Assembly (NCBI RefSeq): GCF_943734655.1
Contig: NC_071354.1
Span: 136,820,642 to 136,884,641, forward strand
Direction: 5' to 3'
Length of the DNA: 64,000 bases
From: Sabethes cyaneus
Lineage: Eukaryota; Arthropoda; Insecta; Diptera; Culicidae
Numbering within the stretch: position 1 is the first letter of the stretch; each line of letters opens with the position of its first letter. The notes under the pieces were generated by a model. It ran no database searches. It was not told the origin of the DNA and saw only the letters and a program-made list of their open reading frames with translations. Below, in pieces: positions 23,215 through 37,020 of this stretch. The position numbers and the translations under genes were made by a program.

Positions 23215-26200
23215 TGTCAGTGCCCATAGATGGCGTTTAGGCCGAGCAACTAAGTATTTTATGAGTCGCTTGAGGTCTCAGCTACTAGGCCCAATTCACC
23301 GAATCTTGATATCGGTAGGCAGTCACGAGTAATCCACCATAGAGTGACTCAAGTACTTAGTGCATGGAAAATGTTCCTCTTTAGCTTCAGTGCTCATAGA
23401 TGGCGTTTAGGCCAGGCAACTAAGTATTTTCTGAGTTACCTGAGGTCTCAGCTACTAGGCCCAATTCGCCGAATCTTGATATCGGTAGGCAGTCACGAGT
23501 AATCCACCATAGACTCAAGTACTTAGTATATTGAAAATGTTCCTCTTTTGCTTCAGTGCTCATAGATGGCGTTTAGGCCGAGCAACTAAGTATTTTCTGA
23601 GTCGCTTGAGGTCTCAGCTACTAGGCCCAATTCACCGAATCTTGATATCGGTAGGCAGTCACGAGTAATCCACCATAGAGTGACTCAAGTACTTAGTGCA
23701 TTGAAAATGTTCCTCTTTTGCTTCAGTGCTCATAGATGGCGTTTAGGCCGAGCAACTAAGTATTTTCTGAGTCGCTTGAGGTCTCAGCTACTAGGCCCAA
23801 TTCACCGAATCTTGATATCGGTAGGCAGTCACGAGTAATCCACCATAGAGTGACTCAAGTACTTAGTGCATGGAAAATGTTCCTCTTTTGCTCCAGTGCT
23901 CATAGATGGCGTTTAGGCCGAGCAACTAAGTATTTTCTGAGTCGCTTGAGGTCTCAGCTACTAGGCCCAATTCGCCGAATCTTGATAGCGGTAGGCAGTC
24001 ACGAGTAATCCACCATAGACTCAAGTACTTAGTATATTGAAAATGTTCCTCTTTTGCTTCAGTGCTCATAGATGGCGTTTAGGCCGAGCAACTAAGTATT
24101 TTCTGAGTCGCTTGAGGTCTCAGCTACTACGCCCAATTCACCGAATCTTGATATCGGTAGGCAGTCACGAGTAATCCACCATAGAGTGACTCAAGTACTT
24201 AGTGCATGGAAAATGTTCCTCTTTAGCTTCAGTGCTCATAGATGGCGTTTAGGCCAGGCAACTAAGTATTTTCTGAGTTACCTGAGGTCTCAGCTACTAG
24301 GCCCAATTCGCCGAATCTTGATATCGGTAGGCAGTCACGAGTAATCCACCATAGACTCAAGTACTTAGTATATTGAAAATGTTCCTCTTTTGCTTCAGTG
24401 CTCATAGATGGCGTTTAGGCCGAGCAATTAAGTATTTTCTGAGTCGCTTGAGGTCTCAGCTACTAGGCCCAATTCACCGAATCTTGATATCGGTAGGCAG
24501 TCACGAGTAATCCACCATAGTGTGACTCAAATATTTAGTATATTGAAAATGTTCCTCTTTTGCTTCAGTGCTCATAGATGGCGTTTAGGCCGAGCAACTA
24601 ATTATTTTCTGAGTCGCTTGAGGTCTCAGCTACTAGGCCCAATTCACCGAATCTTGATATCGGTAGGCAGTCACGAGTAATCCACCATAGAGTGACTCAA
24701 GTACTTAGTGCATTGAAAATGTTCCTCTTTTGCTTCAGTGCTCATAGATGGCGTTTAGGCCGAGCAACTAATTATTTTCTGAGTCGCTTGAGGTCTCAGC
24801 TACTAGGCCCAATTCACCGAATCTTGATATCGGTAGGCAGTCACGAGTAATCCACCATAGAGTGACTCAAGTACTTAGTGCATTGAAAATGTTCCTCTTT
24901 TGCTTCAGTGCTCATAGATGGCGTTTAGGCCGAGCAACTAATTATTTTCTGAGTCGCTTGAGGTCTCAGCTACTAGGCCCAATTCACCGAATCTTGATAT
25001 CGGTAGGCAGTCACGAGTAATCCACCATAGTGTGACTCAAATATTTAGTATATTGAAAATGTTCCTCTTTTGCTTCAGTGCTCATAGATGGCGTTTAGGC
25101 CGAGCAACTAATTATTTTCTGAGTCGCTTGAGGTCTCAGCTACTAGGCCCAATTCACCGAATCTTGATATCGGTAGGCAGTCACGAGTAATCCACCATAG
25201 AGTGACTCAAGTACTTAGTGCATTGAAAATGTTCCTCTTTTGCTTCAGTGCTCATAGATGGCGTTTAGGCCGAGCAACTAATTATTTTCTGAGTCGCTTG
25301 AGGTCTCAGCTACTAGGCCCAATTCACCGAATCTTGATACCGGTAGGCAGTCACGAGTAATCCACCATAGAGTGACTCAAGTACTTAGTGCATGGAAAAT
25401 GTTCCTCTTTTGCTTCAGTGCTCATAGATGGCGTTTAGGCCGAGCAACTAAGTATTTTCTGAGTCGCTTGAGGTCTCAGCTACTAGGCCCAATTCGCCGA
25501 ATCTTGATAGCGGTAGGCAGTCACGAGTAATCCACCATAGACTCAAGTACTTAGTATATTGAAAATGTTCCTCTTTTGCTTCAGTGCTCATAGATGGCGT
25601 TTAGGCCGAGCAACTAAGTATTTTCTGAGTCGCTTGAGGTCTCAGCTACTACGCCCAATTCACCGAATCTTGATATCGGTAGGCAGTCACGAGTAATCCA
25701 CCATAGAGTGACTCAAGTACTTAGTGCATGGAAAATGTTCCTCTTTAGCTTCAGTGCCCATAGATGGCGTTTAGGCCAGGCAACTAAGTATTTTCTGAGT
25801 TACCTGAGGTCTCAGCTACTAGGCCCAATTCGCCGAATATTGATATCGGTAGGCAGTCACGAGTAATCCACCATAGACTCAAGTACTTAGTATATTGAAA
25901 ATGTTCCTCTTTTGCTTCAGTGCTCATAGATGGCGTTTAGGCCGAGCAACTAAGTATTTTCTGAGTCGCTTGAGGTCTCAGCTACTAGGCCCAATTCACC
26001 GAATCTTGATATCGGTAGGCAGTCACGAGTAATCCACCATAGAGTGACTCAAGTACTTAGTGCATGGAAAATGTTCCTCTTTTGCTTCAGTGCTCATAGA
26101 TGGCGTTTAGGCCGAGCAACTAAGTATTTTCTGAGTCGCTTGAGGTCTCAGCTACTAGGCCCAATTCGCCGAATCTTGATATCGGTAGGCAGTCACGAGT

Positions 26201-29200
26201 AATCCACCATAGAGTGACTCAAGTACTTAGTGCATGGAAAATGTTCCTCTTTTGCTTCAGTGCTCATAGATGGCGTTTAGGCCGAGCAACTAAGTATTTT
26301 CTGAGTCGCTTGAGGTCTCAGCTACTAGGCCCAATTCGCCGAATCTTGATATCGGTAGGCAGTCACGAGTAATCCACCATAGACTCAAGTACTTAGTATA
26401 TTGAAAATGTTCCTCTTTTGCTTCAGTGCTCATAGATGGCGTTTAGGCCGAGCAACTAAGTATTTTCTGAGTCGCTTGAGGTCTCAGCTACTAGGCCCAA
26501 TTCACCGAATCTTGATATCGGTAGGCAGTCACGAGTAATCCACCATAGAGTGACTCAAGTACTTAGTGCATGGAAAATGTTCCTCTTTTGCTTCAGTGCT
26601 CATAGATGGCGTTTAGGCCGAGCAACTAAGTATTTTCTGAGTCGCTTGAGGTCTCAGCTACTAGGCCCAATTCGCCGAATCTTGATATCGGTAGGCAGTC
26701 ACGAGTAATCCACCATAGACTCAAGTACTTAGTATATTGAAAATGTTCCTCTTTTGCTTCAGTGCTCATAGATGGCGTTTAGGCCGAGCAACTAATTATT
26801 TTCTGAGTCGCTTGAGGTCTCAGCTACTAGGCCCAATTCACCGAATCTTGATATCGGTAGGCAGTCACGAGTAATCCACCATAGAGTGACTCAAGTACTT
26901 AGTGCATTGAAAATGTCCCTCTTTTGCTTCAGTGCTCATAGATGGCGTTTAGGCCGAGCAACTAAGTATTTTCTGAGTCGCTTGAGGTCTCAGCTACTAG
27001 GCCCAATTCACCGAATCTTGATATCGGTAGGCAGTCACGAGTAATCCACCATAGAGTGACTCAAGTACTTAGTGCATTGAAAATGTTCCTCTTTTGCTTC
27101 AGTGCTCATAGATGGCGTTTAGGCCGAGCAACTAAGTATTTTCTAAGTCGCTTTGGGTCTCAGCTACTATACCCAATTTGCCGATTCTTGATATCGGTAG
27201 GCAGTCACGAGCAATCTACCATAGTGTGACTCAAATATTTAGTATTTTGAAAATGTTCCTCTTTTGCTTCAGTGCTCATAGATGGCGTTTAGGCCGAGCA
27301 ACTAATTATTTTCTGAGTCGCTTGAGGTCTCAGCTACTAGGCCCAATTCACCGAATCTTGATATCGGTAGGCAGTCACGAGTAATCCACCATAGAGTGAC
27401 TCAAGTACTTAGTGCATTGAAAATGTTCCTCTTTTGCTTCAGTGCTCATAGATGGCGTTTAGGCCGAGCAACTAATTATTTTCTGAGTCGCTTGAGGTCT
27501 CAGCTACTAGGCCCAATTCACCGAATCTTGATATCGGTAGGCAGTCACGAGTAATCCACCATAGAGTGACTCAAGTACTTAGTGCATGGAAAATGTTCCT
27601 CTTTTGCTTCAGTGCTCATAGATGGCGTTTAGGCCGAGCAACTAAGTATTTTCTGAGTCGCTTGAGGTCTCAGCTACTAGGCCCAATTCGCCGAATCTTG
27701 ATATCGGTAGGCAGTCACGAGTAATCCACCATAGACTCAAGTACTTAGTATATTGAAAATGTTCCTCTTTTGCTTCAGTGCTCATAGATGGCGTTTAGGC
27801 CGAGCAACTAATTATTTTCTGAGTCGCTTGAGGTCTCAGCTACTAGGCCCAATTCACCGAATCTTGATATCGGTAGGCAGTCACGAGTAATCCACCATAG
27901 AGTGACTCAAGTACTTAGTGCATTGAAAATGTCCCTCTTTTGCTTCAGTGCTCATAGATGGCGTTTAGGCCGAGCAACTAAGTATTTTCTGAGTCGCTTG
28001 AGGTCTCAGCTACTAGGCCCAATTCACCGAATCTTGATATCGGTAGGCAGTCACGAGTAATCCACCATAGAGTGACTCAAGTACTTAGTGCATTGAAAAT
28101 GTTCCTCTTTTGCTTCAGTGCTCATAGATGGCGTTTAGGCCGAGCAACTAATTATTTTCTGAGTCGCTTGAGGTCTCAGCTACTAGGCCCAATTCACCGA
28201 ATCTTGATATCGGTAGGCAGTCACGAGTAATCCACCATAGAGTGACTCAAGTACTTAGTGCATTGAAAATGTTCCTCTTTTGCTTCAGTGCTCATAGATG
28301 GCGTTTAGGCCGAGCAACTAATTATTTTCTGAGTCGCTTGAGGTCTCAGCTACTAGGCCCAATTCACCGAATCTTGATATCGGTAGGCAGTCACGAGTAA
28401 TCCACCATAGTGTGACTCAAATTTTTAGTATATTGAAAATGTTCCTCTTTTGCTTCAGTGCTCATAGATGGCGTTTAGGCCGAGCAACTAATTATTTTCT
28501 GAGTCGCTTGAGGTCTCAGCTACTAGGCCCAATTCACCGAATCTTGATATCGGTAGGCAGTCACGAGTAATCCACCATAGAGTGACTCAAGTACTTAGTG
28601 CATTGAAAATGTTCCTCTTTTGCTTCAGTGCTCATAGATGGCGTTTAGGCCGAGCAACTAATTATTTTCTGAGTCGCTTGAGGTCTCAGCTACTAGGCCC
28701 AATTCACCGAATCTTGATATCGGTAGGCAGTCACGAGTAATCCACCATAGACTCAAGTACTTAGTATATTGAAAATGTTCCTCTTTTGCTTCAGTGCTCA
28801 TAGATGGCGTTTAGGCCGAGCAACTAATTATTTTCTGAGTCGCTTGAGGTCTCAGCTACTAGGCCCAATTCACCGAATCTTGATATCGGTAGGCAGTCAC
28901 GAGTAATCCACCATAGAGTGACTCAAGTACTTAGTGCATTGAAAATGTCCCTCTTTTGCTTCAGTGCTCATAGATGGCGTTTAGGCCGAGCAACTAAGTA
29001 TTTTCTGAGTCGCTTGAGGTCTCAGCTACTAGGCCCAATTCACCGAATCTTGATATCGGTAGGCAGTCACGAGTAATCCACCATAGAGTGACTCAAGTAC
29101 TTAGTGCATTGAAAATGTTCCTCTTTTGCTTCAGTGCTCATAGATGGCGTTTAGGCCGAGCAACTAATTATTTTCTGAGTCGCTTGAGGTCTCAGCTACT

Positions 29201-32200
29201 AGGCCCAATTCACCGAATCTTGATATCGGTAGGCAGTCACGAGTAATCCACCATAGAGTGACTCAAGTACTTAGTGCATTGAAAATGTTCCTCTTTTGCT
29301 TCAGTGCTCATAGATGGCGTTTAGGCCGAGCAACTAATTATTTTCTGAGTCGCTTGAGGTCTCAGCTACTAGGCCCAATTCACCGAATCTTGATATCGGT
29401 AGGCAGTCACGAGTAATCCACCATAGAGTGACTCAAGTACTTAGTGCATTGAAAATGTCCCTCTTTTGCTTCAGTGCTCATAGATGGCGTTTAGGCCGAG
29501 CAACTAAGTATTTTCTGAGTCGCTTGAGGTCTCAGCTACTAGGCCCAATTCACCGAATCTTGATATCGGTAGGCAGTCACGAGTAATCCACCATAGAGTG
29601 ACTCAAGTACTTAGTGCATTGAAAATGTTCCTCTTTTGCTTCAGTGCTCATAGATGGCGTTTAGGCCGAGCAACTAAGTATTTTCTAAGTCGCTTTGGGT
29701 CTCAGCTACTATACCCAATTTGCCGATTCTTGATATCGGTAGGCAGTCACGAGCAATCTACCATAGTGTGACTCAAATATTTAGTATATTGAAAATGTTC
29801 CTCTTTTGCTTCAGTGCTCATAGATGGCGTTTAGGCCGAGCAACTAATTATTTTCTGAGTCGCTTGAGGTCTCAGCTACTAGGCCCAATTCACCGAATCT
29901 TGATATCGGTAGGCAGTCAGGAGCAATCCACCATAGTGTGACTCAAACACTTAGTATATTGAAAATGTTCCTCTTTTGCTTCAGTGCTCATAGATGGCGT
30001 TTAGGCCGAGCAACTAATTATTTCCTGAGTCGCTTGAGATCTCAGCTACTACACCCAATTCGTCGAATCTTGATATCGGTAGGCAGTCACGAGTAATCCA
30101 CCATAGTGTGACTCAAACACTTAGTATATTGAAAATGTTCCTCTTTTGCTTCAGTGCTCATAGATGGCGTTTAGGCCGAGCAACTAAGTATTTTCTGAGT
30201 CGCTTGAGGTCTCAGCTACTAGGCCCAATTCACCGAATCTTGATATCGGTAGGCAGTCACGAGTAATCCACCATAGAGTGACTCAAGTACTTAGTGCATG
30301 GAAAATGTTCCTCTTTTGCTTCAGTGCTCATAGATGGCGTTTAGGCCGAGCAACTAAGTATTTTCTGAGTCGCTTGAGATCTCAGCTACTAGGCCCAATT
30401 CACCGAATCTTGATATCGGTAGGCAGTCACGAGTAATCCACCATAGAGTAACTCAAGTACTTAGTGCATGGAAAATGTTCCTCTTTTGCTTCAGTGCTCA
30501 TAGATGGCGTTTAGGCCGAGCAACTAAGTATTTTCTGAGTCGCTTGAGATCTCAGCTACTAGGCCCAATTCACCGAATCTTGATATCGGTAGGCAGTCAC
30601 GAGTAATCCACCATAGAGTGACTCAAGTACTTAGTGCATTGAAAATGTTCCTCTTTTGCTTCAGTGCTCATAGATGGCGTTTAGGCCGAGCAACTAAGTA
30701 TTTTCTGAGTCGCTTCGGGTCTCAGCTACTATACCCAATTTGCCGAATCTTGATATCGGTAGGCAGTCACGAGCAATCTACCATAGTGTGACTCAAATAT
30801 TTAGTATATTGAAAATGTTCCTCGTTTGCTTCAGTGCTCATAGATGGCGTTTAGGCCGAGCAACTAAGTATTTTCTGAGTCGCTTTGGGTCTCAGCCACT
30901 GTACCCAATTTGCCGATTCTTGATATCGGTAGGCAGTCACGAGCAATCTACCATAGTGTGACTCAAACACTTAGTATATTGAAAATGTTCCTCTTTTGCT
31001 TCAGTGCTCATAGATGGCGTTTAGGCCGAGCAACTAAGTATTTTCTGAGTCGCTTTGGGTCTCAGCCACTGTACCCAATTTGCCGATTCTTGATATCGGT
31101 AGGCAGTCACGAGTAATCCACCATAGAGTGACTCAAGTACTTAGTGCATGGAAAATGTTCCTCTTTTGCTTCAGTGCTCTTAGATGGCGTTTAGGCCGAG
31201 CAACTAAGTATTTTCTGAGTCGCTTGAGATCTCAGCTACTACACCCAATTCGCCGAATCTTGATATCGGTAGGCAGTCACGAGTAATCCACCATAGAGTG
31301 ACTCAAGTACTTAGTGCATGGAAAATGTTCCTCTTTTGCTTCAGTGCTCATAGATGGCGTTTAGGCCGAGCAACTAAGTATTTTCTGAGTCGCTTGAGGT
31401 CTCAGCTACTAGGCCCAATTCACCGAATCTTGATATCGGTAGGCAGTCACGAGTAATCCACCATAGAGTGACTCAAGTACTTAGTGCATTGAAAATGTTC
31501 CTCTTTTGCTTCAGTGCTCATAGATGGCGTTTAGGCCGAGCAACTAAGTATTTTCTGAGTCGCTTTGGGTCTCAGCTACTATACCCAATTTGCCGATTCT
31601 TGATATCGGTAGGCAGTCACGAGCAATCTACCATAGTGTGACTCAAATATTTAGTATATTGAAAATGTTCCTCTTTTGCTTCAGTGCTCATAGATGGCGT
31701 TTAGGCCGAGCAACTAAGTATTTTCTGAGTCGCTTGAGGTCTCAGCTACTAGGCCCAATTCACCGAATCTTGATATCGGTAGGCAGTCAGGAGCAATCCA
31801 CCATAGTGTGACTCAAACACTTAGTATATTGAAAATGTTCCTCTTTTGCTTCAGTGCTCATAGATGGCGTTTAGGCCGAGCAACTAATTATTTTCTGAGT
31901 TGCTTGAGATCTCAGCTACTACACCCAATTCGCCGAATCTTGATATCGGTAGGCAGTCACGAGTAATCCACCATAGAGTGACTCAAGTACTTAGTGCATG
32001 GAAAATGTTCCTCTTTTGCTTCAGTGCTCATAGATGGCGTTTAGGCCGAGCAACTAAGTATTTTCTGAGTTGCTTGAGATCTCAGCTACTACACCCAATT
32101 CGCCGAATCTTGATATCGGTAGGCAGTCACGAGTAATCCACCATAGACTCAAGTACTTAGTATATTGAAAATGTTCCTCTTTTGCTTCAGTGCTCATAGA

Positions 32201-32990
32201 TGGCGTTTAGGCCGAGCAACTAAGTATTTTCTGAGTCGCTTTGGGTCTCAGCTACTATACCCAATTTGCCGATTCTTGATATCGGTAGGCAGTCACGAGC
32301 AATCTACCATAGTGTGACTCAAATATTTAGTATATTGAAAATGTTCCTCTTTTGCTTCAGTGCTCATAGATGGCGTTTAGGCCGAGCAACTAAGTATTTT
32401 CTGAGTCGCTTGAGGTCTCAGCTACTAGGCCCAATTCACCGAATCTTGATATCGGTAGGCAGTCAGGAGCAATCCACCATAGTGTGACTCAAACACTTAG
32501 TATATTGAAAATGTTCCTCTTTTGCTTCAGTGCTCATAGATGGCGTTTAGGCCGAGCAACTAATTATTTTCTGAGTTGCTTGAGATCTCAGCTACTACAC
32601 CCAATTCGCCGAATCTTGATATCGGTAGGCAGTCACGAGTAATCCACCATAGAGTGACTCAAGTACTTAGTGCATGGAAAATGTTCCTCTTTTGCTTCAG
32701 TGCTCATAGATGGCGTTTAGGCCGAGCAACTAAGTATTTTCTGAGTTGCTTGAGATCTCAGCTACTACACCCAATTCGCCGAATCTTGATATCGGTAGGC
32801 AGTCACGAGTAATCCACCATAGACTCAAGTACTTAGTATATTGAAAATGTTCCTCTTTTGCTTCAGTGCTCATAGATGGCGTTTAGGCCGAGCAACTAAG
32901 TATTTTCTGAGTCGCTTGAGGTCTCAGCTACTATACCCAATTCGCCGAATTTTGATATCGGTAGGCAGTCACGAGTAATCTACCATGTGC
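23215..32990. repeat. Right satellite array, about 58 monomers in inverse orientation
   Basis: Monomers match the left array in reverse complement. Anchors ATCGGTAGGCAGTC run from about 23311 to 32957. Higher-order structure is visible. A diagnostic GAAAATGTCCCTC variant recurs at 26915, 27931, 28947 and 29457 (intervals 1016, 1016 and 510 bp, i.e. six, six and three monomers). A 676-bp four-monomer block at about 31480-32155 is repeated immediately after. The 68-78-residue plus-strand frames (for example 27178, 29720, 31590 and 32266) are by-products of the monomer. Confidence 0.95.
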
Positions 32991-33893
32991 TACTTAACCT
33001 TCTGCGGCTGAGGTGCCCTAATCTTAACGATTGTGCTGACTTGGTGGTCTACTGGACACCGCAACTTAATCTAGTAATTCTTAATCTTGAATTATGGAAA
33101 TTCAGATCTTAATTATTTCAGAATCCTGTACAATTCTGTCGGGAAGACGATGCAAACTTAAAAATCAAAATTCAACACTTGACGCACATGTTGCATTTTT
33201 CTGATTTTTGGTGTCTGTCGGACTACCACCTCAACCGCAGAAGATTAAGTATTAAGAATATGGTGTCTTCAATATTTCCCCGTGTGCTGCTGTAGTTATT
33301 CAGAGCGTGTTGAGCCGAGAATCATAAAATTTTCTTATTTGCCTAGACTCCTAGGTGCTCCTATTTGTTTAACTTTCCTCATGGCTAGGTTTTCCGAAAT
33401 GTACATATTTGCTTTCATATTAAGCGCACGTTGGTTGAGTATCCCTAAAATGATTAATATAAGTTATTTGTATCTTACCTCATTTTAATTAGTTTTTATT
33501 TTAATTTGATTTAGTTTATTGTCCTTTAGTCACACGTAATGTTTTGGGTCGACCAACTTAAACTCTCTGATTTGCCTGGCTGGAGTCAAATAGGTATCCC
33601 TAAAATTGTATCCATATTATTTGAGGATAATGCTTTTGCAGCAATTTGTTTCTTACCTTGGTTTTTTATTTAGTGAGTTTTTGATTTAGTGATCCACTGT
33701 CTGTTCTGCAGTAAACATAAATATTTATTTTATTTTTAATTTTGGTGGGTGCCTTCACAGCTTTGGTTCTAGTGCTAGCCATTACGGGCGCTACCTTATA
33801 TGTGTGCCGCTGTGCAAAAATTGTCAGTTTTGGTGGTTAATTCATGGTGGGTGAATTCACACTGCTATTATAAACGCGGATCTCGCCCACCAT
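32991..33893. repeat. Unique part of right inverted-repeat arm (proximal segment)
   Basis: It is the reverse complement of about 8633-9540, with only scattered single-base differences. It is cut off from the arm's outer 88 bp (37653-37740) by the P-like element. Confidence 0.9.
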
Positions 33894-33901
33894 GTTTTAC
33901 T
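33894..33901. repeat. Target-site duplication of the P-like element (left copy)
   Basis: GTTTTACT here is repeated at 37645-37652. The left foldback arm retains the single unoccupied copy (as AGTAAAAC). 8 bp is the duplication length known for P elements. Confidence 0.95.
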
Positions 33902-34115
33902 CAAGGGAATGTGCTATAAATGAAATCAGCGAGTACAACATCGAACTGTCAAACTCGATGTTTTGCTTTTTTTTTCTCCATACGTATTGTATTGCAGTCT
34001 GTCTTCATATGCATCGAAGAAAATAATTTTCAAAGTTTCAGTTACAGTTTTAGTTTCGCGTTTATTTATTAGTAATTTTTCGCAGTTAATTTCGTTTTTG
34101 TGCAAAGTAGTGAAG

Positions 34116-37020
34116 ATGGGTAAAATAGCCTGCTGCATTCCAACGTGTGACGGCATAACTTCACCCGGATCAAGCGCCTCTAGTTCCGTATCCCGCATTT
34201 CAATGCATCGGTATGAATAAGGCAAACTATATGTAATAAATAAACTAAATATTCTTATTTATTTGTTTCAGGTTTCCTAAAAGTGAAATATTGCGACGAA
34301 AGTGGATTAAAGAAATCCTTCATCGATGTAAAGATGATAAAACTATTGAGTTTGTCGGCATTGATAATCTTCGGATTTGTTCTAAGCATTTCATTGAATC
34401 GGATTTCTATTATGCGAATAAATCCCGTCGACTCTGCCCTATTGCATTTCCATCTGTTTTTTATAGTCAGCTAGACTCGCCAGCCGAGTTTCTTGTGTCC
34501 GAAAAAGATCCTAAAAATCCTGATTGTGACCAAAAGGCACAAGTCGTTGGAATATCCAGCATCGAAGGAACGCAAAAGAAAAATGTTACTCAGAGGTATT
34601 ATTCCTATTAACTATTCAAGTATTGATTTAGAACACGAATTATTTTCTTGTATATTGTTTTGCCAGACTTCGATATCCCGGCGATATTCACGATGTCAGC
34701 CTCTTATCCGAGAAGGAAAGCAAAATTATGCTTCCAAAATTTCAGCACCACTTGATTTCAATTAAAAAAACCTTGAAGAATACCAGGAATCAGGTTTACA
34801 GGCTAAGTAAAAAAGTAACATGCATGGAAGAAATCATTCGCGATTTAAAAAAGAAGAGTTTAATTTCTGATGCAGCGGAAAAAATGCTGCAGGTAAAATT
34901 TGCTATTCGATTGGTTCATGTTTATTCATTGCTTTTTCTATTAGGCGTTTTCGGATAAAAAACTCTTCAAAGAAATTTGTTTCGGACGATCAGACCGGGG
35001 GTACAGTGATGAGTTGAAAAGTTTTGCTACCACTCTTCATTATTACTCTGCCAAGGCCTATCGGTTCGTACGTAAGACTTTTTATAACCGTTTGCCAAAT
35101 CCACGTACCATAATAAAATGGTATCAGAGCTTGGACGGTGAACCCGGGCTAACAAACGAAACGTTGGCTGCTCTAAGAACAAAGGCCGATGATTACCGTT
35201 CTCAGGGTAATGTTTTACTAGGTTGTCTAATGATGGACGAAATGTCCATCAGGCAGCAAGTAGAATGGAATCTGCACACAAAAAAGGTTGACGGAAGTAT
35301 CCATCATGCCAATTTAGTTCCTAACAAAGATGGTTCAACAGACGATGAAATCGTCGTTGCCAGAGAAGTGTTGGTGTATATGGTTACTGGTATTCAAGAA
35401 CAATGGAAGGTACCTGTCGCATATTTTTTTACGAACGGATTAACTGCTATAGAGAAGGCAAGTATCTCTGAAACGGTACTGACAAGTTTAAGCGCTGTCG
35501 GTGTAAAAATCGTCGCGTTTACCTTTGATGGCACAAGCACGAACATTTCTATGGCGAACATCTTGGGATGCTATTTAAAACCAAATGAGACAAATTTCTC
35601 TACCAGTTTCCAACACCCTTGCGACACCCATCAAGTACACGTGTTGTTGGATGTGTGTCATATGCTGAAATTGGTGCGTAATACCTTCGCATCACAATCG
35701 GTTATATTGTCTGAAAAGGGTGAGATTCGTTGGGAGTACATCGAAAAATTAAATAGTTTGCAAAACTTAAAAGGTACGAAGCTTGCAGCAAAGCTATCGA
35801 ACAAGCACGTGTACTTTGAAAATAGCAAGATGAAAGTGTGCTTAGCTGCGCAAGTGATGAGTAACAGTGTCGCGGAGGCAATTACCTTTCTTATGGCTCA
35901 CGACGACTCATTCAAAGATGCTGCTGCTACCGTAGAGTTTATTTCGATTTTTAATGACCTCTTTGATATCTTCAACTCTATGTCGATTCACGCAAAAGGA
36001 TTTAAGAAACCACTCTGTGACGACAATTTCTACATTTACGAAATGGCTTTCGAATACGCTGAACGATACATCCTCAATTTAAAATCCGAGAATGGAAACA
36101 GTATTCTAAGTTCCCCATTAAAGACAGGGTTTCTAGGGTTCATGGTTGCAATGAAAACTTTTAAAGAACTGTACAAGCTATACGTAGATGTTGAAGATTC
36201 TCTAGAGGACAAAAATGATGTTCAACATGACAATAAAAATGTCCTTACAAGCATCTGCACGTACAGATTCTCACAAGACCATATAGAGTCGTTCTTTGGG
36301 GCAATAAGAGCAAAGGGGGGAAGCAATAATAATCCCAACGCTGTTCATTTTAAAGCATGCTACAAACGAATGATCCATCACAATAACATAACTGCATCGG
36401 CTAAAGCAAACTGCCACGATTTTGATGAAACTGTGCTTCTGTTGGGACGGGAGAAATCTACTTTTATTAACAGCCGATTAACCGAAAACGACACAGATTA
36501 TGAAGAAACGAGAAAACTTCTTCTGGAGGATTGGCCAGTACAACTATCGGTATCTGACGAGATAGTTCGAGAAACCATTACCAGGGACGCCGCAGAAGTA
36601 CAGAAAAGATTGCTGACTCGATTCAAATGCTATAAATGCATTCTTGCCATTCTGACAGATGAAAAATTCTGGGATACGAACATTTCATCCAGTATTGTAA
36701 CTCTTTGTAAAATTGCAGATAAAGAGTTCACAATACTGGTGAACGGACAACGCAATTTTAATGTTGAAAAATATTACCCGCTACTCACAAACTGTATAAT
36801 TTCGAGAGTCCAATCTAATTTTGATAGAGTACTCGATTGTCTGAAAACGCATATTATAGAGGATACCGAAGCGAAATCGTTTCACCAAATGGACATCATG
36901 AAGGAAATTATCAACCTTTACTTGGACATAAGAATTACCCGCTATACTAAAACCATAATAACTTTTAAACCATCTACACGAAACAAGTTGAACAAAATAA
37001 TTTTATTTAATGGCCACTAA
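34116..37020 (+). CDS. P-element-like transposase with THAP domain, 906 aa, four exons
   Basis: Exons are 34116-34210, 34272-34595, 34667-34892 and 34945-37020. Introns of 61, 71 and 52 bp have GT..AG ends. All junctions stay in frame and total 907 codons including the stop. The N terminus is a THAP zinc domain: CCIPTC near residues 6-11, then a tryptophan, ICSKHF (C-x2-H) and an AFPSVF motif near residue 80. A coiled-coil-like segment (residues about 165-215) could mediate oligomerisation. The RNase H-fold catalytic core has candidate acidic residues in MMDEMSIRQ (D313), FTFDGTSTN (D410) and QDHIESFFGAIR (E663), with an insertion domain between the second and third, as in Drosophila P transposase (751 aa). 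It would cut and paste the surrounding element in the nucleus. I found no frameshift or internal stop, so activity is possible. The frame 33926-34225 (-) is a shadow. Confidence 0.92.

Noticed and set aside
9541..32990. CRISPR-like array
   Set aside because: Monomers are 166-170 bp tandem copies with no short repeat/unique spacer alternation. The context is a eukaryotic genome.
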